DNA of 37,998 nt, from assembly GCA_022842285.1 (NCBI GenBank), contig JALHPV010000032.1:1-37998 (forward strand). The letters run 5' to 3'. Positions 1 to 9,039 of this stretch are shown one piece after another. This DNA is from Kofleriaceae bacterium (GTDB lineage Bacteria; Myxococcota_A; Polyangia; Haliangiales; Haliangiaceae). The first letter of the stretch is position 1. Every line of letters starts with the position of its first letter. A program made the translations under genes and the position numbers. The notes beneath the pieces are model-generated. The model saw nothing but the letters and a program-made list of their open reading frames with translations, did not search any database and was not told the DNA's origin.

Positions 1-628
1 CCGGCCGCGCCTGCATCGCCCCGGCCGCGCCACCGGGCGTCGTTCCACCATCACTGTCGCCCGCCCCGCCGGGCCCACCCGCGTCCCCGAATCCGCCGCC
101 GCCGCCCGCACTCGCCCCGCCGTCATCCGCCATGCCCACGCCGGGATCCGAGCACGTCCGCGCGCCGGCTCCGCCGGCCGAGGCATCGATCGCGGCGTCA
201 TCGCGAAGCTCGATCGTCTGCTGCGCGGCGATGGCGAACGGCAGCGAGCCGATGACGCGAAGCACGGCGCCGGGCTCGAGCCGCACGCTCTCGGCGAGGA
301 TCAGCGCCACCGGACCACCAGCGACGCTCTGCTGAACCGCGGTGACGATGATGGGGTTGCCGTCATGCACGAGCTCGCGCGAGTCCGTGTCGAACGTGTT
401 CTCTCCCGTGAGCACCAGCGGGGCGCCATGGGTGAGCGAGCACGTGTCGAAGATCGACGAATACGAGGTGCAGGGTGGCGAATCGATCGGCGGAGTGTCG
501 CCATCCAGGTCATCGTCGGTGGCATCGACCGCGTCGTCGCCGTCGGGATCGAGGTCACCGTCGGTCGCTGCCGAACCCGAGAATCCACAGCCCGCAAGGG
601 TGACAAACAACATCACCGTGAAGCGCAC
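1..628 (-). CDS. Glycine-rich lipoprotein, 3' end beyond the window
   Basis: The frame stays open from a GTG at 628 down to base 1 (209 codons), so the protein is incomplete at its C-terminus. It begins with a short signal peptide whose lipobox LAGC puts the lipidated cysteine near residue 14. An acidic Asp-rich linker follows (about residues 20-50), then a domain rich in Val, Leu and Ala, and then a long Gly/Ala tract (GGGGGFGDAGGPGGAG type) from about residue 170. Such architecture is common among cell-surface lipoproteins of Myxococcota. I do not recognise an enzymatic domain. The start lies 12 bp after the pheA stop, so it may be read from the same message. An ATG at 613 is an alternative start but would leave a very short signal peptide with no basic residue. 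Confidence 0.7.
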   Translation of the reverse strand, partial: MRFTVMLFVTLAGCGFSGSAATDGDLDPDGDDAVDATDDDLDGDTPPIDSPPCTSYSSIFDTCSLTHGAPLVLTGENTFDTDSRELVHDGNPIIVTAVQQSVAGGPVALILAESVRLEPGAVLRVIGSLPFAIAAQQTIELRDDAAIDASAGGAGARTCSDPGVGMADDGGASAGGGGGFGDAGGPGGAGDSDGGTTPGGAAGAMQARP

Positions 629-640
629 GGGACCAGCCTA

Positions 641-1873
641 CTACGTGGCTGCGGGGTACGTCCCCAGGACTCGAAGGTCGGTCGTGAGTAGGCGGATGTC
701 GTCGAAGGCGGCCTGCGCTGCCGCGCTCGCCGCGTGGCCCAGCACGTCCATGTAGAAGCGATACGTGAACGGCGCGTCCGGGATGGGCCGTGACTCGAGC
801 TTCGTCAGCGAGAGGCCCCGGGCCGCGATGCGTACCAGCACGTCGCCGAGCGCGCCGGGACGGTCCGCGAGCGAGAGCAGCAACGAGGTCTTGGCTGGCA
901 CTCCCTCAGGGACGGGCGTCGGTCGCGGTGAGATTTCCACGAAGCGCGTGGCGTTGCCGCGGGCGGACTGGATGCCGCGCAGGACGATCGCGAGCCCGTA
1001 CGTCGTGGCGGCGGCGGAGCTCGCGATTGCCGCGAGCGCGCGATCTCCCGTCTGCGCCACCCGCCGCGCCGCACCGGCCGTATCGGTATCGACTCGCTGG
1101 GTCAGGTGCGGATGCTGCGCGAAGAGATCCTGGCACTGCGCGAGCGCCTGCGGATGCGAGAGCACGACGCGCAGCTCGGCGAGGGGCACGCCTGGCAACG
1201 CGAGCAGGCAGTGCTCGATCGCCGACACGACCTCACCGGTGATGTGCAGCGTGCCGTCGGCGAGGAGGTCGTAGGTCTCGTTGATGCTGCCAGCAGTGGT
1301 GTTCTCGATCGGCAACAGTGCGAGGTCGGCGGCCCCCGTCGCGACGGCGTGCGCCGCGCCACGAAACGTCTCGTGACCTGACAGCAGCGCCCCGCCCGCG
1401 CGCCCGCCATACCGACGCTGCGCGGCGAGGTGGCTGTAGCTGCCTTCGACGCCCTGGTACGTGATCCGCAGCGGCGCTTCGCTGCGGTCGCGCACGAGCT
1501 GCTCCTGCCGAGCGACCGACATGTCCATGACCACGCGGTAGAGCCGCTCCACCTGGTGCGGATCGACGCCCTGTTCGACAGCGAGCGCCCGCAGCCGCAC
1601 GAGCAAGCTCTCCTCGCGCTCGCGGTCGCGAAACGGGCTCGCCGCCGCGAGCTTGGCCTCGACGACGCCCTCGACGATCGCGAGGCGCTCGGCGAGCAAC
1701 GCGATGATGCGCCGGTCGACGGCTTCGATCTGATCGCGAAGGCTCGCCAGGTCGATCGAACCGCGGCGCCCTTCGGCGCCGCTGCTGCCCAGCGTTCGCT
1801 GGTCATCGATCGAACCGCGGCGCCCTTCGGCGCCGCTGCTGCCCAGCAGTTCCGGGTCATCGTTCGCAGGCAC
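641..1873 (-). CDS. pheA: Bifunctional chorismate mutase / prephenate dehydratase (P-protein)
   Basis: This enzyme converts chorismate to prephenate and then to phenylpyruvate in phenylalanine synthesis, in the cytoplasm. Residues 45-130 are an AroQ-type chorismate mutase helix bundle starting LRDQIEAVDRRI. Residues about 135-315 are prephenate dehydratase, with the IENTTAGS and GNATRF motifs. The C-terminal ACT domain carries GAL and ESRP, the known phenylalanine-binding motifs, so feedback inhibition is expected. The total of 410 residues is slightly longer than usual because residues 10-41 contain a duplicated 18-residue unit (LGSSGAEGRRGSID twice) encoded by a tandem DNA repeat. The GTG start at 1873 lies 5 bp after the tamB stop, and no ATG occurs before the catalytic core. 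Function is near certain; the exact start is less so. Confidence 0.93.
   Translation of the reverse strand: MPANDDPELLGSSGAEGRRGSIDDQRTLGSSGAEGRRGSIDLASLRDQIEAVDRRIIALLAERLAIVEGVVEAKLAAASPFRDREREESLLVRLRALAVEQGVDPHQVERLYRVVMDMSVARQEQLVRDRSEAPLRITYQGVEGSYSHLAAQRRYGGRAGGALLSGHETFRGAAHAVATGAADLALLPIENTTAGSINETYDLLADGTLHITGEVVSAIEHCLLALPGVPLAELRVVLSHPQALAQCQDLFAQHPHLTQRVDTDTAGAARRVAQTGDRALAAIASSAAATTYGLAIVLRGIQSARGNATRFVEISPRPTPVPEGVPAKTSLLLSLADRPGALGDVLVRIAARGLSLTKLESRPIPDAPFTYRFYMDVLGHAASAAAQAAFDDIRLLTTDLRVLGTYPAAT
1752..1847. repeat. Two 42-bp direct copies, period 54, each with a perfect hairpin
   Basis: Bases 1752-1793 and 1806-1847 are identical over 42 bp. Each copy contains a perfect 8-bp inverted repeat, GCGGCGCC / GGCGCCGC around a CTTC loop (1763-1782 and 1817-1836). 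The period of 54 bp equals 18 codons, so the reading frame of pheA is preserved. The repeat encodes a Gly/Ser/Arg-rich segment ahead of the chorismate mutase domain. Whether it is a dispersed genomic repeat or a local duplication cannot be told from this window; I saw no third copy here. Confidence 0.9.
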
Positions 1874-1878
1874 GCCGC

Positions 1879-4800
1879 CTAGTATCGCTTGCGCCAGAGC
1901 AGATCGATACCATTACGGTTCTTGTCGCCGACGATGCCTTCGACCACGAGCCGGCGCGTCAGGTAGTACTCGACCTCGGCCTCGCCGTTGTTCTCGTCGA
2001 CCCGGGCCCCGACGCGCTGGCGGTACGCGATGAACAGCTTCTGCGTGATCCACGAGCCAACGGTGACCGACTGGCTGTTGGTCGAGGTCGCGGCCTCGTA
2101 CTTCAGCACGTCGATATCGACGGGCAGCTTGTCCTTCACGTAGCCACCGAGCTGATTGCCAACGAGGGAAGCGCCGGCCGAGGTGACCTTGTCACGCGGG
2201 TTGCCGCTCGACGGCTCACCCGATGGCTCGCCCCCGAGGAGGAAGCCGAGCAGCTGGCCCTGCGAGTACGTGCCGGGGTTCGACGCCAGGATGACCTCCG
2301 GCTTGCTCACGCGACCGCGCACCTGCGTCGTCGTGGTGACGTCGGGGAAATCGTGCGAGATCACGACATCGAGGAGCGGGTCGACGGTGCCATCGAAGCG
2401 CACCTGCGCCCGGTCGACCTGGTAGCGCCGGCCGAACAGGTCAAGGTCACCGCGCTCGGCCTCGATGGCGCCAAACATTCCTAGATGCGCGCCACCGTCG
2501 ATGTCGACGCGCAGCTTGCCCGTCACGAGGCCGCGCAGCTCGGTGCTCTTCACGTACGTGGAGTGCAGCGTGATGTTCGCCTGGAAGGCGGGAATGATCG
2601 GCTCGTCGGCCTCGGCCTCGAGCGCCGCGAGCTCCTGCTTGCGCTCCGCGATCTCCTGCCCGGCCTCGACGAAGTACATGTCCTCGGGAGCACCGATCTC
2701 CTTGAGCGGCTCACCGCGATCATCGGGGACATCGACCGTGGCGTTCTTGATGTCGACGTCGGCCACCCACTTGGTGGGCTCGATGTGGAGCTTCGCGAAC
2801 ACGTCGGCGTCGATGTCGGGCTCGATCTCGCCGATCGGAGACACCTGGCGCAGCTCGATCTTCACGTCGCCGTTCGTCGGGCGCGTCCCGTTCATGCCGA
2901 AGGTGCCAGTCAGCTTCACCGTGCCCCCCCCCAGTCGGCCGTCGACGGCCACCTGGAGGTCTCGCTCGCTGACGGTGATGTCGACCGAGGCGCGCCGCAG
3001 GGTGCCGACCTCGGGCGAGATGGGCATGCGGGCATTCGATAGATGCAGGTCACCGGCGATGCGCGCGGTGCGGGCGTCGAGGCCGACGATCTTGAGATCC
3101 GCCGTCAGCGTGCCCTGTCCACCGGCGGCCGGCCCGGGCGCGAACGCGAACAGCGGCGCGAGGTCGAAGTTCTTCGCCTGCACGCGCACGCTGCCGGCCG
3201 AGAGGTTCGACGTGTCGGCGATGGCCTGGAGCTGGAGCATCCCGTCGGTCTGCTCGCCGTTGATGTTCACGAGGGCGGCGCCCTCCTGCCACGTGGCGTC
3301 GATCTGCATGCGCTTGATCGAGCGGGGCTTGCCGCGCCGCGAGACCCGGTTGCTCGCGAGGTCCGTCACGGCGATGTTCGCGCGGACCGTCGGATCGGCC
3401 ACCGTGCCGGAGACCTCGACGGTGCCGCTCAGGCGACCACTTCTGATCTCGCTGCGGCCGAACGTGGCCATGATCTGTGCGGCCGACAGGTCGGGGATCG
3501 TGGCAACGACGTCAAGCTCCGCCTCCAGCACCGCCGCTGGATTCCTCACGAGATCCGTCGTCGTGACCGGGATCGTGGTCGTGATCTCGACGAGGGGCAT
3601 CGGGCGCCGGAGGACGACCGCGCTGGCCCGGTCCGGGACCGGCAGGGTCACGAGGGTCACCTTCGCGTTCGTGCCCCGCTCGTCGATCGTCGCGAGGGCA
3701 TCGAGCGTGAGCGGTTGCGCGATCGGCGAGCCCCTCACGTCGGCCGCGCGTGCCGTCAACGTGATGGACTTCATCCCGGCCGTCACCGCGACGTCGCCGG
3801 TCACCTTGCCCCGGATGTTGGTGACGATGCCGAATCGCTCCAACATCGCCGGGTCGACCTGCACCTCGTACAGCTTCACGGCGGCGCCCTGCAGCGATGC
3901 GCGGCCGAGGCTGCTCCAGGCACCGGGAGAGAACAGCTTCTCGGGGAGCTCGATGGTGGCGCTGGCCTCGAGCTTGCCGAGGTTGTCGATCGTCGTGACG
4001 ATGCGCGGCGTCAGGATGCGCGGGCCATCGGTCCCGATGTCGATCGTCGCATCGAGCTCGCCGATGCCGCGCAACGGCGGGGCCTGGAAGTCGACGAGCT
4101 TGATCTGGCCGCCCAGCTGCGTCGCAGAGAGGTCGAGCTCGCCGCTGACCTCGCCCTGATACTCGTCGGGCGGGAGGTCGAGCAGCTGGGCGAGCTCGTT
4201 GACCTTCAGGCTGTCGAGGTTGATCCGCGCCGTGCGAATCTGCGGACGCTCGAGCTTCTGCCAGGAGGCCACGTCGGTGATGTCGCGCGGGGCCTGGACG
4301 TCGGCGACGATGCGGACATCGCCCATGGTCATGCTGCCAAGCTCCCCGTCGATGAGGAGCTGGTTCGGCCCCGCCTTGATCTCGAGGTCGAGGTCGACCG
4401 GGATCAGCTGTGTCGGGAGGAACGAGACGGCGAGCGCGCTGACGGCGAGGTCGCCGGCAAACAGGCCATCGCGGCGCGTGATGGTGGCCTCGACGTCGAG
4501 CTTGCCCGCGTAGCCCTGGTGGAGGGTGGCGAGATCGAAGCTCGAGCCCTCGACGCGCGCCGTCAGATCGCCCGCGTTGCGTCCGGTACGGAGCATCTCC
4601 ATCGACGCCGCGACCTTCGAGCCACCATTGCTCGACGCGAAGTCGCGGAGCGTGATCTTGCTGGCCGAGATCACGATCTCGCCGCGGTCGCCCTTCCACG
4701 TGCCGTCGCCCTTCACCTTGACCAGGTGGCGGGTGAGATCGATGGTGATCGGATCGCCGACGGCGGAGGGGAGCTCACCGATGCGCTGATCGGTGCCGAG

Positions 4801-6444
4801 ATCGACGAGCGCATCCAGTTCGACGGCCCACGGGTCCTGCTTCGGCTTGCTGCGCAGCGCGATCGCGATCTTGCCATCGGCACGGCTCCCGGCCGTCAGC
4901 GCGAGCTCGCGCAGGAGGACGTCGCCCTGTCGGAGGTTCGTGGCAAAGAGCTCGACGCGACCGGCTGGCGTGCCCGGGAGGTGCTTCGCGTCGATGCCCA
5001 CCTTCAGCGTGCTCGCGGAGACTCCGGCCGCGGCGATGCGCGAACCGTCGATGCGGCCGCGTACGGCCAGGTCGGTGGCCGGCAGCAAGGCCCCGCTCGC
5101 GACGAGCTCCGCCTCGATCCGGCCGGTCACCGGCGCACAACCATCGCTGGCACGCTCCGGGTTGCTCGTCTTCGCGACGAGCGTGGCGTGATCGAGGACG
5201 AGGGCATCGCCGCGCCTGGTGAGCATCGCGGCGATGCGCGCATCCGCGGCTTCGCCGCTCGCGGAGACGTTGGCGACGATCGAGTCGCCGTGCGTGCTGG
5301 CAACGATGACGGCCTCGGCGTACGGCGCCTCGGCGATCTCGCCGCGCACCGTGGCGATCGCGATGGCGCTCGGGAGCTCGGCGCCCTCGACCTGCTTCAC
5401 GTGGAAGACGGCGGTCGCAGCGCCCCGCCCCGCGACCCGTCCCATCGAGAGCATGCCGATGTCGAGGGTGCCGGTATCCACCCAGCCCGCCGCTTCCAGC
5501 GTGGCGAGGTCGATACCGACGTTGGCCGTCGCTCGCTGCCCGCCGACGAATGCCGAGACGTCGAGGTTCGTCCAGGGGCGATTCGTCGTGACGGTCGTGC
5601 GTACCTGCATGTCGCCCGGCAGCTCCACCGCGAACAGGTCGAGGACGGCGTGCTTCGGCGCCGAGACCGCGAGCTCTCCGGCGAGCGCGGGCGGGAGGTC
5701 CGGCCGGGTCTGGTGCATGATGCCGGGGAAGATCTCGATCGTCGGAGGAGTGGTGATGGTGATCTCGTCGCCGACCGCGGTCAGGTCGCCGACGCGCGCG
5801 AACAGCGTGGGGAACGCCGTCACGTCGCCATCCAGCACGACGCGCGTCATCGCGACGATTGGCGCACGCGGCTCGCGCCACCGTCCCCGCACGATGGCAT
5901 CGATGACGATCCGGCCCGCGGGTGACATGGCCAGCACGCCTCCGAGCTCGAGCTCGTCGAAGTTGTTGTCGTCGAGGACCAGGTGACCGTCGCGGACCGA
6001 GATGGTCTGGATGTCGACGGCCCAGCCCCCGCTCGGGCCCGGCTTCGTCAGCCGCGAGAACTGGAGCTCCCCGTCGGGGTCGCGCTTCATGAGGATCTCG
6101 ACGCCCTCGGCGGCGACGTAGTCGATGTTCGCGTGCTTGTCGATGAGGTCGGTGAGCGTGATCTGGAGGCGCGCTTCCTTCACCGTGATCGCGGGCTTCC
6201 CGTCGGGGCCGTTGATCACGACGTCGTACGCGCGGAGCTCGCCGAACGGACTGCCTTCCAAGCGACCGATCGTGCCGCCGCCCGTGAACGTGTCGGCGAG
6301 AGCCGACTCGACCTGCGCCTTGATCTTGCCGCGCCCCCAGTCGGTGTGGATGACGACGAGCAAGAGGCCCACCGCGATGACCAGGAATGCGAGGAGCCCG
6401 AGCAGGATGCGCTTGGACCAGCGGAAGAACTTCGCGCGGGACAT
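1879..6444 (-). CDS. tamB: TamB-like AsmA-family envelope protein (DUF490)
   Basis: TamB proteins span the periplasm as a long hydrophobic groove. With TamA they take part in outer-membrane protein assembly and, in several bacteria, lipid transfer between the membranes. The 1521-residue product has one N-terminal membrane anchor (about residues 10-32, ILLGLLAFLVIAVGLLLVVI) followed by the usual TDWGRGKI entry. A very long repetitive beta-rich region comes next, then the conserved C-terminal TamB domain, visible as SQGQLLGFLLGG near the end and the terminal segment finishing RNGIDLLWRKRY. Its ATG follows the tamA stop codon with no gap, so the two are almost certainly translated from one message in the order tamA-tamB. 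Length and architecture match the family. Confidence 0.92.
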   Translation of the reverse strand: MSRAKFFRWSKRILLGLLAFLVIAVGLLLVVIHTDWGRGKIKAQVESALADTFTGGGTIGRLEGSPFGELRAYDVVINGPDGKPAITVKEARLQITLTDLIDKHANIDYVAAEGVEILMKRDPDGELQFSRLTKPGPSGGWAVDIQTISVRDGHLVLDDNNFDELELGGVLAMSPAGRIVIDAIVRGRWREPRAPIVAMTRVVLDGDVTAFPTLFARVGDLTAVGDEITITTPPTIEIFPGIMHQTRPDLPPALAGELAVSAPKHAVLDLFAVELPGDMQVRTTVTTNRPWTNLDVSAFVGGQRATANVGIDLATLEAAGWVDTGTLDIGMLSMGRVAGRGAATAVFHVKQVEGAELPSAIAIATVRGEIAEAPYAEAVIVASTHGDSIVANVSASGEAADARIAAMLTRRGDALVLDHATLVAKTSNPERASDGCAPVTGRIEAELVASGALLPATDLAVRGRIDGSRIAAAGVSASTLKVGIDAKHLPGTPAGRVELFATNLRQGDVLLRELALTAGSRADGKIAIALRSKPKQDPWAVELDALVDLGTDQRIGELPSAVGDPITIDLTRHLVKVKGDGTWKGDRGEIVISASKITLRDFASSNGGSKVAASMEMLRTGRNAGDLTARVEGSSFDLATLHQGYAGKLDVEATITRRDGLFAGDLAVSALAVSFLPTQLIPVDLDLEIKAGPNQLLIDGELGSMTMGDVRIVADVQAPRDITDVASWQKLERPQIRTARINLDSLKVNELAQLLDLPPDEYQGEVSGELDLSATQLGGQIKLVDFQAPPLRGIGELDATIDIGTDGPRILTPRIVTTIDNLGKLEASATIELPEKLFSPGAWSSLGRASLQGAAVKLYEVQVDPAMLERFGIVTNIRGKVTGDVAVTAGMKSITLTARAADVRGSPIAQPLTLDALATIDERGTNAKVTLVTLPVPDRASAVVLRRPMPLVEITTTIPVTTTDLVRNPAAVLEAELDVVATIPDLSAAQIMATFGRSEIRSGRLSGTVEVSGTVADPTVRANIAVTDLASNRVSRRGKPRSIKRMQIDATWQEGAALVNINGEQTDGMLQLQAIADTSNLSAGSVRVQAKNFDLAPLFAFAPGPAAGGQGTLTADLKIVGLDARTARIAGDLHLSNARMPISPEVGTLRRASVDITVSERDLQVAVDGRLGGGTVKLTGTFGMNGTRPTNGDVKIELRQVSPIGEIEPDIDADVFAKLHIEPTKWVADVDIKNATVDVPDDRGEPLKEIGAPEDMYFVEAGQEIAERKQELAALEAEADEPIIPAFQANITLHSTYVKSTELRGLVTGKLRVDIDGGAHLGMFGAIEAERGDLDLFGRRYQVDRAQVRFDGTVDPLLDVVISHDFPDVTTTTQVRGRVSKPEVILASNPGTYSQGQLLGFLLGGEPSGEPSSGNPRDKVTSAGASLVGNQLGGYVKDKLPVDIDVLKYEAATSTNSQSVTVGSWITQKLFIAYRQRVGARVDENNGEAEVEYYLTRRLVVEGIVGDKNRNGIDLLWRKRY

Positions 6445-8328
6445 CTAGAACGCCTCGCCGAGGCTGAGGTGGAAGGCGAAGCGCGAGCCGGGCGACGGAT
6501 CCATGTCCGTCGTGCGATTGAGCCGATAACCGACGTCGGCCCGAACCGGGCCGATGAGGGTCTTGAGCCGCACGCCCAGCCCCGCCGCCCAGTGCAGATT
6601 GCCGAGCTGGAGATCCGACCGGCGCTCCGTGACATCGCCGCCATCGAGGAAGACCACCGTCCCGAGGCCCATGCCCTTGATCGTCGTGATCGGAATTCGC
6701 GCCTCGATCCCCGTCTCGACCATGGCGGTCCCGCCGTACGGGATGGTGCGGGTCGTACCGTCGCCGATGTCACCGCGCCGGAAGGGCGAAAGGGCGCGCT
6801 CGCCGAAACCACGCATGCGGTTCGCGCCGCCGGAGAAGAAGCGCTCTGTCGGGGGCGCATCGCCGAAGAATTCCCCCGCGCGCGCCTTCGCCGCGATGAC
6901 GATGCCGAAGACAGGCAGGAAGCCACGCACCTCGGGGACGACCTGGATGTACTCGAAGTCGCCGCCCGCGAACCTGCTGCCCTCGACCAGGCCGAGCTCC
7001 GCGTAGAAGCCCTGCGTGGTCTCGATGGGATGGTCGCGCAGATCGAGCGAGATGCTCTGCGCGTACTGCCCCACGAGCTGCGGGTTCATGCCGAGGCCGA
7101 TCGACTCCTGCAGCTCGGGCTCGAGGAGCGGCGAGATCTCGAGGAAGGACACACGCTCGAGGGACCAGCCGATGCGGGCATTCAGCCGCTGCGTGAACAC
7201 GGGCGTGGTGAAGCCCACGCGCGCGCGGGGCCCCGTCGTCGTGTACGCCTCGTAGGCGAGGTAGTTGTACGAGGGCTCGATCTCGCCCTTCGCGTACGTC
7301 CAGAACAGATCCTGGCGCTCGAGACGAGCGAGGGCCCGGATCCGCGGCTGCCAGCCGTTCCCGTTGCGGAGGTACGCGTACGCGGGGCGCAGGTCGACGG
7401 TGACCGTGGTGAGCGGTCTCGGCCAACCGACGATCTGATAGCCACCACGGCCGCGGATCTCGTACGCGGTGGGGTCGATACCGAAGCCTCCCCCGAACTT
7501 GATCTCGCGCTTTGCGGCCTCCGATACGGCGACCTTCACGCGGATGATCTCGGTGACGCCGTCGTCCTCCGCGGGCTGCACCTGCACGGTGGAGAAGCGC
7601 TGCATCGCGTAGAGCTGGCGCTGCGTCGCGGAGATGGCGGCGCTCGAGTACGTGTCGCCGGCGGTGAACTGGAGGCGGCCACGGACCGCATCGGCGAGGT
7701 CGCCCTCGGCGCCCGCGATCTCGACCGTGCCGAACTGGCACTTGGGTCCCGTCGCGTAGTCGAGATGTACGACGGCGACGTGATTCGCGCGGTCGGCGAA
7801 CACGGTCGCATCGAGCTTCGCGTGCGCGTAGCCTGCGTCCTTCACGACCCCGAGCAGCAGGTCCTTCGCGAGCTCGTAGGTCGCGTAGTCGAACGGTTGT
7901 CCATCGCGGAGCGGGAGCACCTGGCGCACCTTCTCGAGGGGCAGGTCGGCATCCTCCGGAAGGCCCGTGATGACGACGCGCGTCGCCGCGCGCTTGCCCT
8001 CATCCACCGTGTACACGACGGTGGCGGCATCGCCCTGGCGATCCACGCGCGAGCGAACGTCGACGCCGAGGTAGCCACGCCGGAGGTACTCGCCCTTGAT
8101 GCGATCACCGTCCACCTGGACCAGGTAGGGATCGGGGGCGCGGCCGAGCGTGCGGTTCAGGGCGAGGCCGGAAGTCAGGTGCTTGCCCTTCACCTCCGCG
8201 TTGCCCTCGACCTTGATGTCGCTCAGGAACTCCTCTCCAGGCCGGCGAAGCCGCTTGTCCCGACCGCCGCACGCAGTCACGACCGTGAGGGCAGCTAGCG
8301 CTGCGACGAGGACGAGACGAGCACACAT
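6445..8328 (-). CDS. tamA: TamA-like Omp85 outer-membrane assembly factor with a lipobox
   Basis: This is the outer-membrane partner of TamB. Residues about 30-275 form POTRA-type domains (GNAEVKGKHL, GEYLRRGYLGVDV, LPLRDGQPFDYA and similar). The remainder is a 16-strand-type beta barrel ending SRFAFHLSLGEAF with a terminal aromatic residue. The Omp85 signature FFSGGANRMRGFGE is present, with the conserved RGF at residues 506-508. I place the start at the ATG at 8328, which has AGGGG about 8 nt upstream; a TTG at 8352 would add eight residues but lacks such a site. The N-terminus MCARLVLVAALAALTVVTAC is a signal peptide ending in a lipobox-like VTAC, unusual for a barrel protein. The 627-residue length fits the family. 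Confidence 0.9.
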   Translation of the reverse strand: MCARLVLVAALAALTVVTACGGRDKRLRRPGEEFLSDIKVEGNAEVKGKHLTSGLALNRTLGRAPDPYLVQVDGDRIKGEYLRRGYLGVDVRSRVDRQGDAATVVYTVDEGKRAATRVVITGLPEDADLPLEKVRQVLPLRDGQPFDYATYELAKDLLLGVVKDAGYAHAKLDATVFADRANHVAVVHLDYATGPKCQFGTVEIAGAEGDLADAVRGRLQFTAGDTYSSAAISATQRQLYAMQRFSTVQVQPAEDDGVTEIIRVKVAVSEAAKREIKFGGGFGIDPTAYEIRGRGGYQIVGWPRPLTTVTVDLRPAYAYLRNGNGWQPRIRALARLERQDLFWTYAKGEIEPSYNYLAYEAYTTTGPRARVGFTTPVFTQRLNARIGWSLERVSFLEISPLLEPELQESIGLGMNPQLVGQYAQSISLDLRDHPIETTQGFYAELGLVEGSRFAGGDFEYIQVVPEVRGFLPVFGIVIAAKARAGEFFGDAPPTERFFSGGANRMRGFGERALSPFRRGDIGDGTTRTIPYGGTAMVETGIEARIPITTIKGMGLGTVVFLDGGDVTERRSDLQLGNLHWAAGLGVRLKTLIGPVRADVGYRLNRTTDMDPSPGSRFAFHLSLGEAF

Positions 8329-8420
8329 GGAACGTTCCCCTGCTACTGGCAAGAACGGGACCGCCCCCTGGGTCGTATCGAACCGACGTCCGCCTGCCTC
8401 GAGCCGCCTCGAAACGTGCG

Positions 8421-8457
8421 CGGGCGCGACACCCCCTGTGCGGAGATGCCGCGCCCG
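8421..8457 (-). terminator. GC-rich hairpin downstream of the small membrane gene
   Basis: Bases 8421-8428 (CGGGCGCG) and 8450-8457 (CGCGCCCG) are perfectly complementary. The stem can be extended by four pairs if a two-base bulge is allowed. It starts about 25 bp after the stop of the 8482-8784 gene and lies before tamA in the same direction. Only a TTT follows, so it is not a classical intrinsic terminator. It could slow polymerase or stabilise the 3' end. The 153-bp gap 8329-8481 shows nothing else recognisable. Confidence 0.3.
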
Positions 8458-8481
8458 TGCGCGGTAGAGACAATCTGGCGG

Positions 8482-8784
8482 TCAGCGCGAGGGATGCAGG
8501 TGATCCCGGTCGTTCGCCGCCTTCTTCCGGAGGGTCCCGACGAGCACGGGAATCGCGACCAGGGCCAGCACCACCGCCGCCACCTTCACCGCACCGGACC
8601 CAGCGATGAACATGAAGGCGACGAGCATCGCCAGCATCACCGAGAACAGAGCGGTCATCCCGACCACGCTATGCGGAACACCGTCGGGCTCGCGTTCGAG
8701 ATCCTCGGTGGGAGCAAGCTTGCCGTCGTCACGCACGGGGTTATGCGGCTCGTGCCCGACGTCGGGGTGGACCAGCTTCGCCAT
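8482..8784 (-). CDS. Small two-helix membrane protein, unknown function
   Basis: The 100-residue product starts with a polar, Pro/Asp/Glu-rich segment of about 40 residues. Two hydrophobic helices follow (about residues 43-61 and 65-82), then a short basic tail RKKAANDRDHLHPSR. I recognise no family. The ATG at 8784 lies 3 bp after the stop of the upstream GlsB-like gene, so the two are probably co-transcribed and share a stress or envelope context. It may sit in the inner membrane with both ends in the cytoplasm, but the topology is only a guess. Confidence 0.6.
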   Translation of the reverse strand: MAKLVHPDVGHEPHNPVRDDGKLAPTEDLEREPDGVPHSVVGMTALFSVMLAMLVAFMFIAGSGAVKVAAVVLALVAIPVLVGTLRKKAANDRDHLHPSR

Positions 8785-8787
8785 GAG

Positions 8788-9039
8788 CTAGGCCTTGCGT
8801 CCCACTACCGCGCGGTAGATCGCGAGCAGAATGACCGAGCCGAGGATGGAGGCGATGATGCCCGGGCCCTCGCCCGCCGCGTACCAGCCCAGCGCCTGGC
8901 CGAGCATTCCGGCCACGAACGAACCGGCGATGCCGATGAGGATGGTCACGATCACGCCGCCCGGGTCCTTACCCGGCATGACGAACTTCGCGAGGGCGCC
9001 GACAACGAGACCGATGATGATGGTGAGCAGGATGGACAT
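8788..9039 (-). CDS. GlsB/YeaQ/YmgE family stress-response membrane protein
   Basis: An 83-residue protein with three hydrophobic helices, matching the transglycosylase-associated / GlsB/YeaQ/YmgE family in length and pattern. The N-terminus is SILLTIIIGLVVGALAKFVMPG, the central GGVIVTILIGIAGSFVAGMLG is the family's glycine-rich core, and the third helix ends AIYRAVVGRKA. Members are small inner-membrane proteins often induced by acid, osmotic or stationary-phase stress; their biochemical role is not established. The ATG at 9039 has GGAG about 10 nt upstream. The gene is followed closely by another small membrane gene, suggesting a two-gene unit. Confidence 0.88.
   Translation of the reverse strand: MSILLTIIIGLVVGALAKFVMPGKDPGGVIVTILIGIAGSFVAGMLGQALGWYAAGEGPGIIASILGSVILLAIYRAVVGRKA

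Noticed and set aside
3043-5925. Very long open frame (960 codons) antisense to tamB
   Set aside because: Its translation is a low-complexity Arg/Asp/Glu/Ala mixture typical of the opposite strand of GC-rich genes, while the tamB frame has clear TamB domains.
5983-8298. 771-codon open frame antisense to tamA
   Set aside because: Same compositional artefact; the minus strand encodes an Omp85 barrel with the RGF motif.
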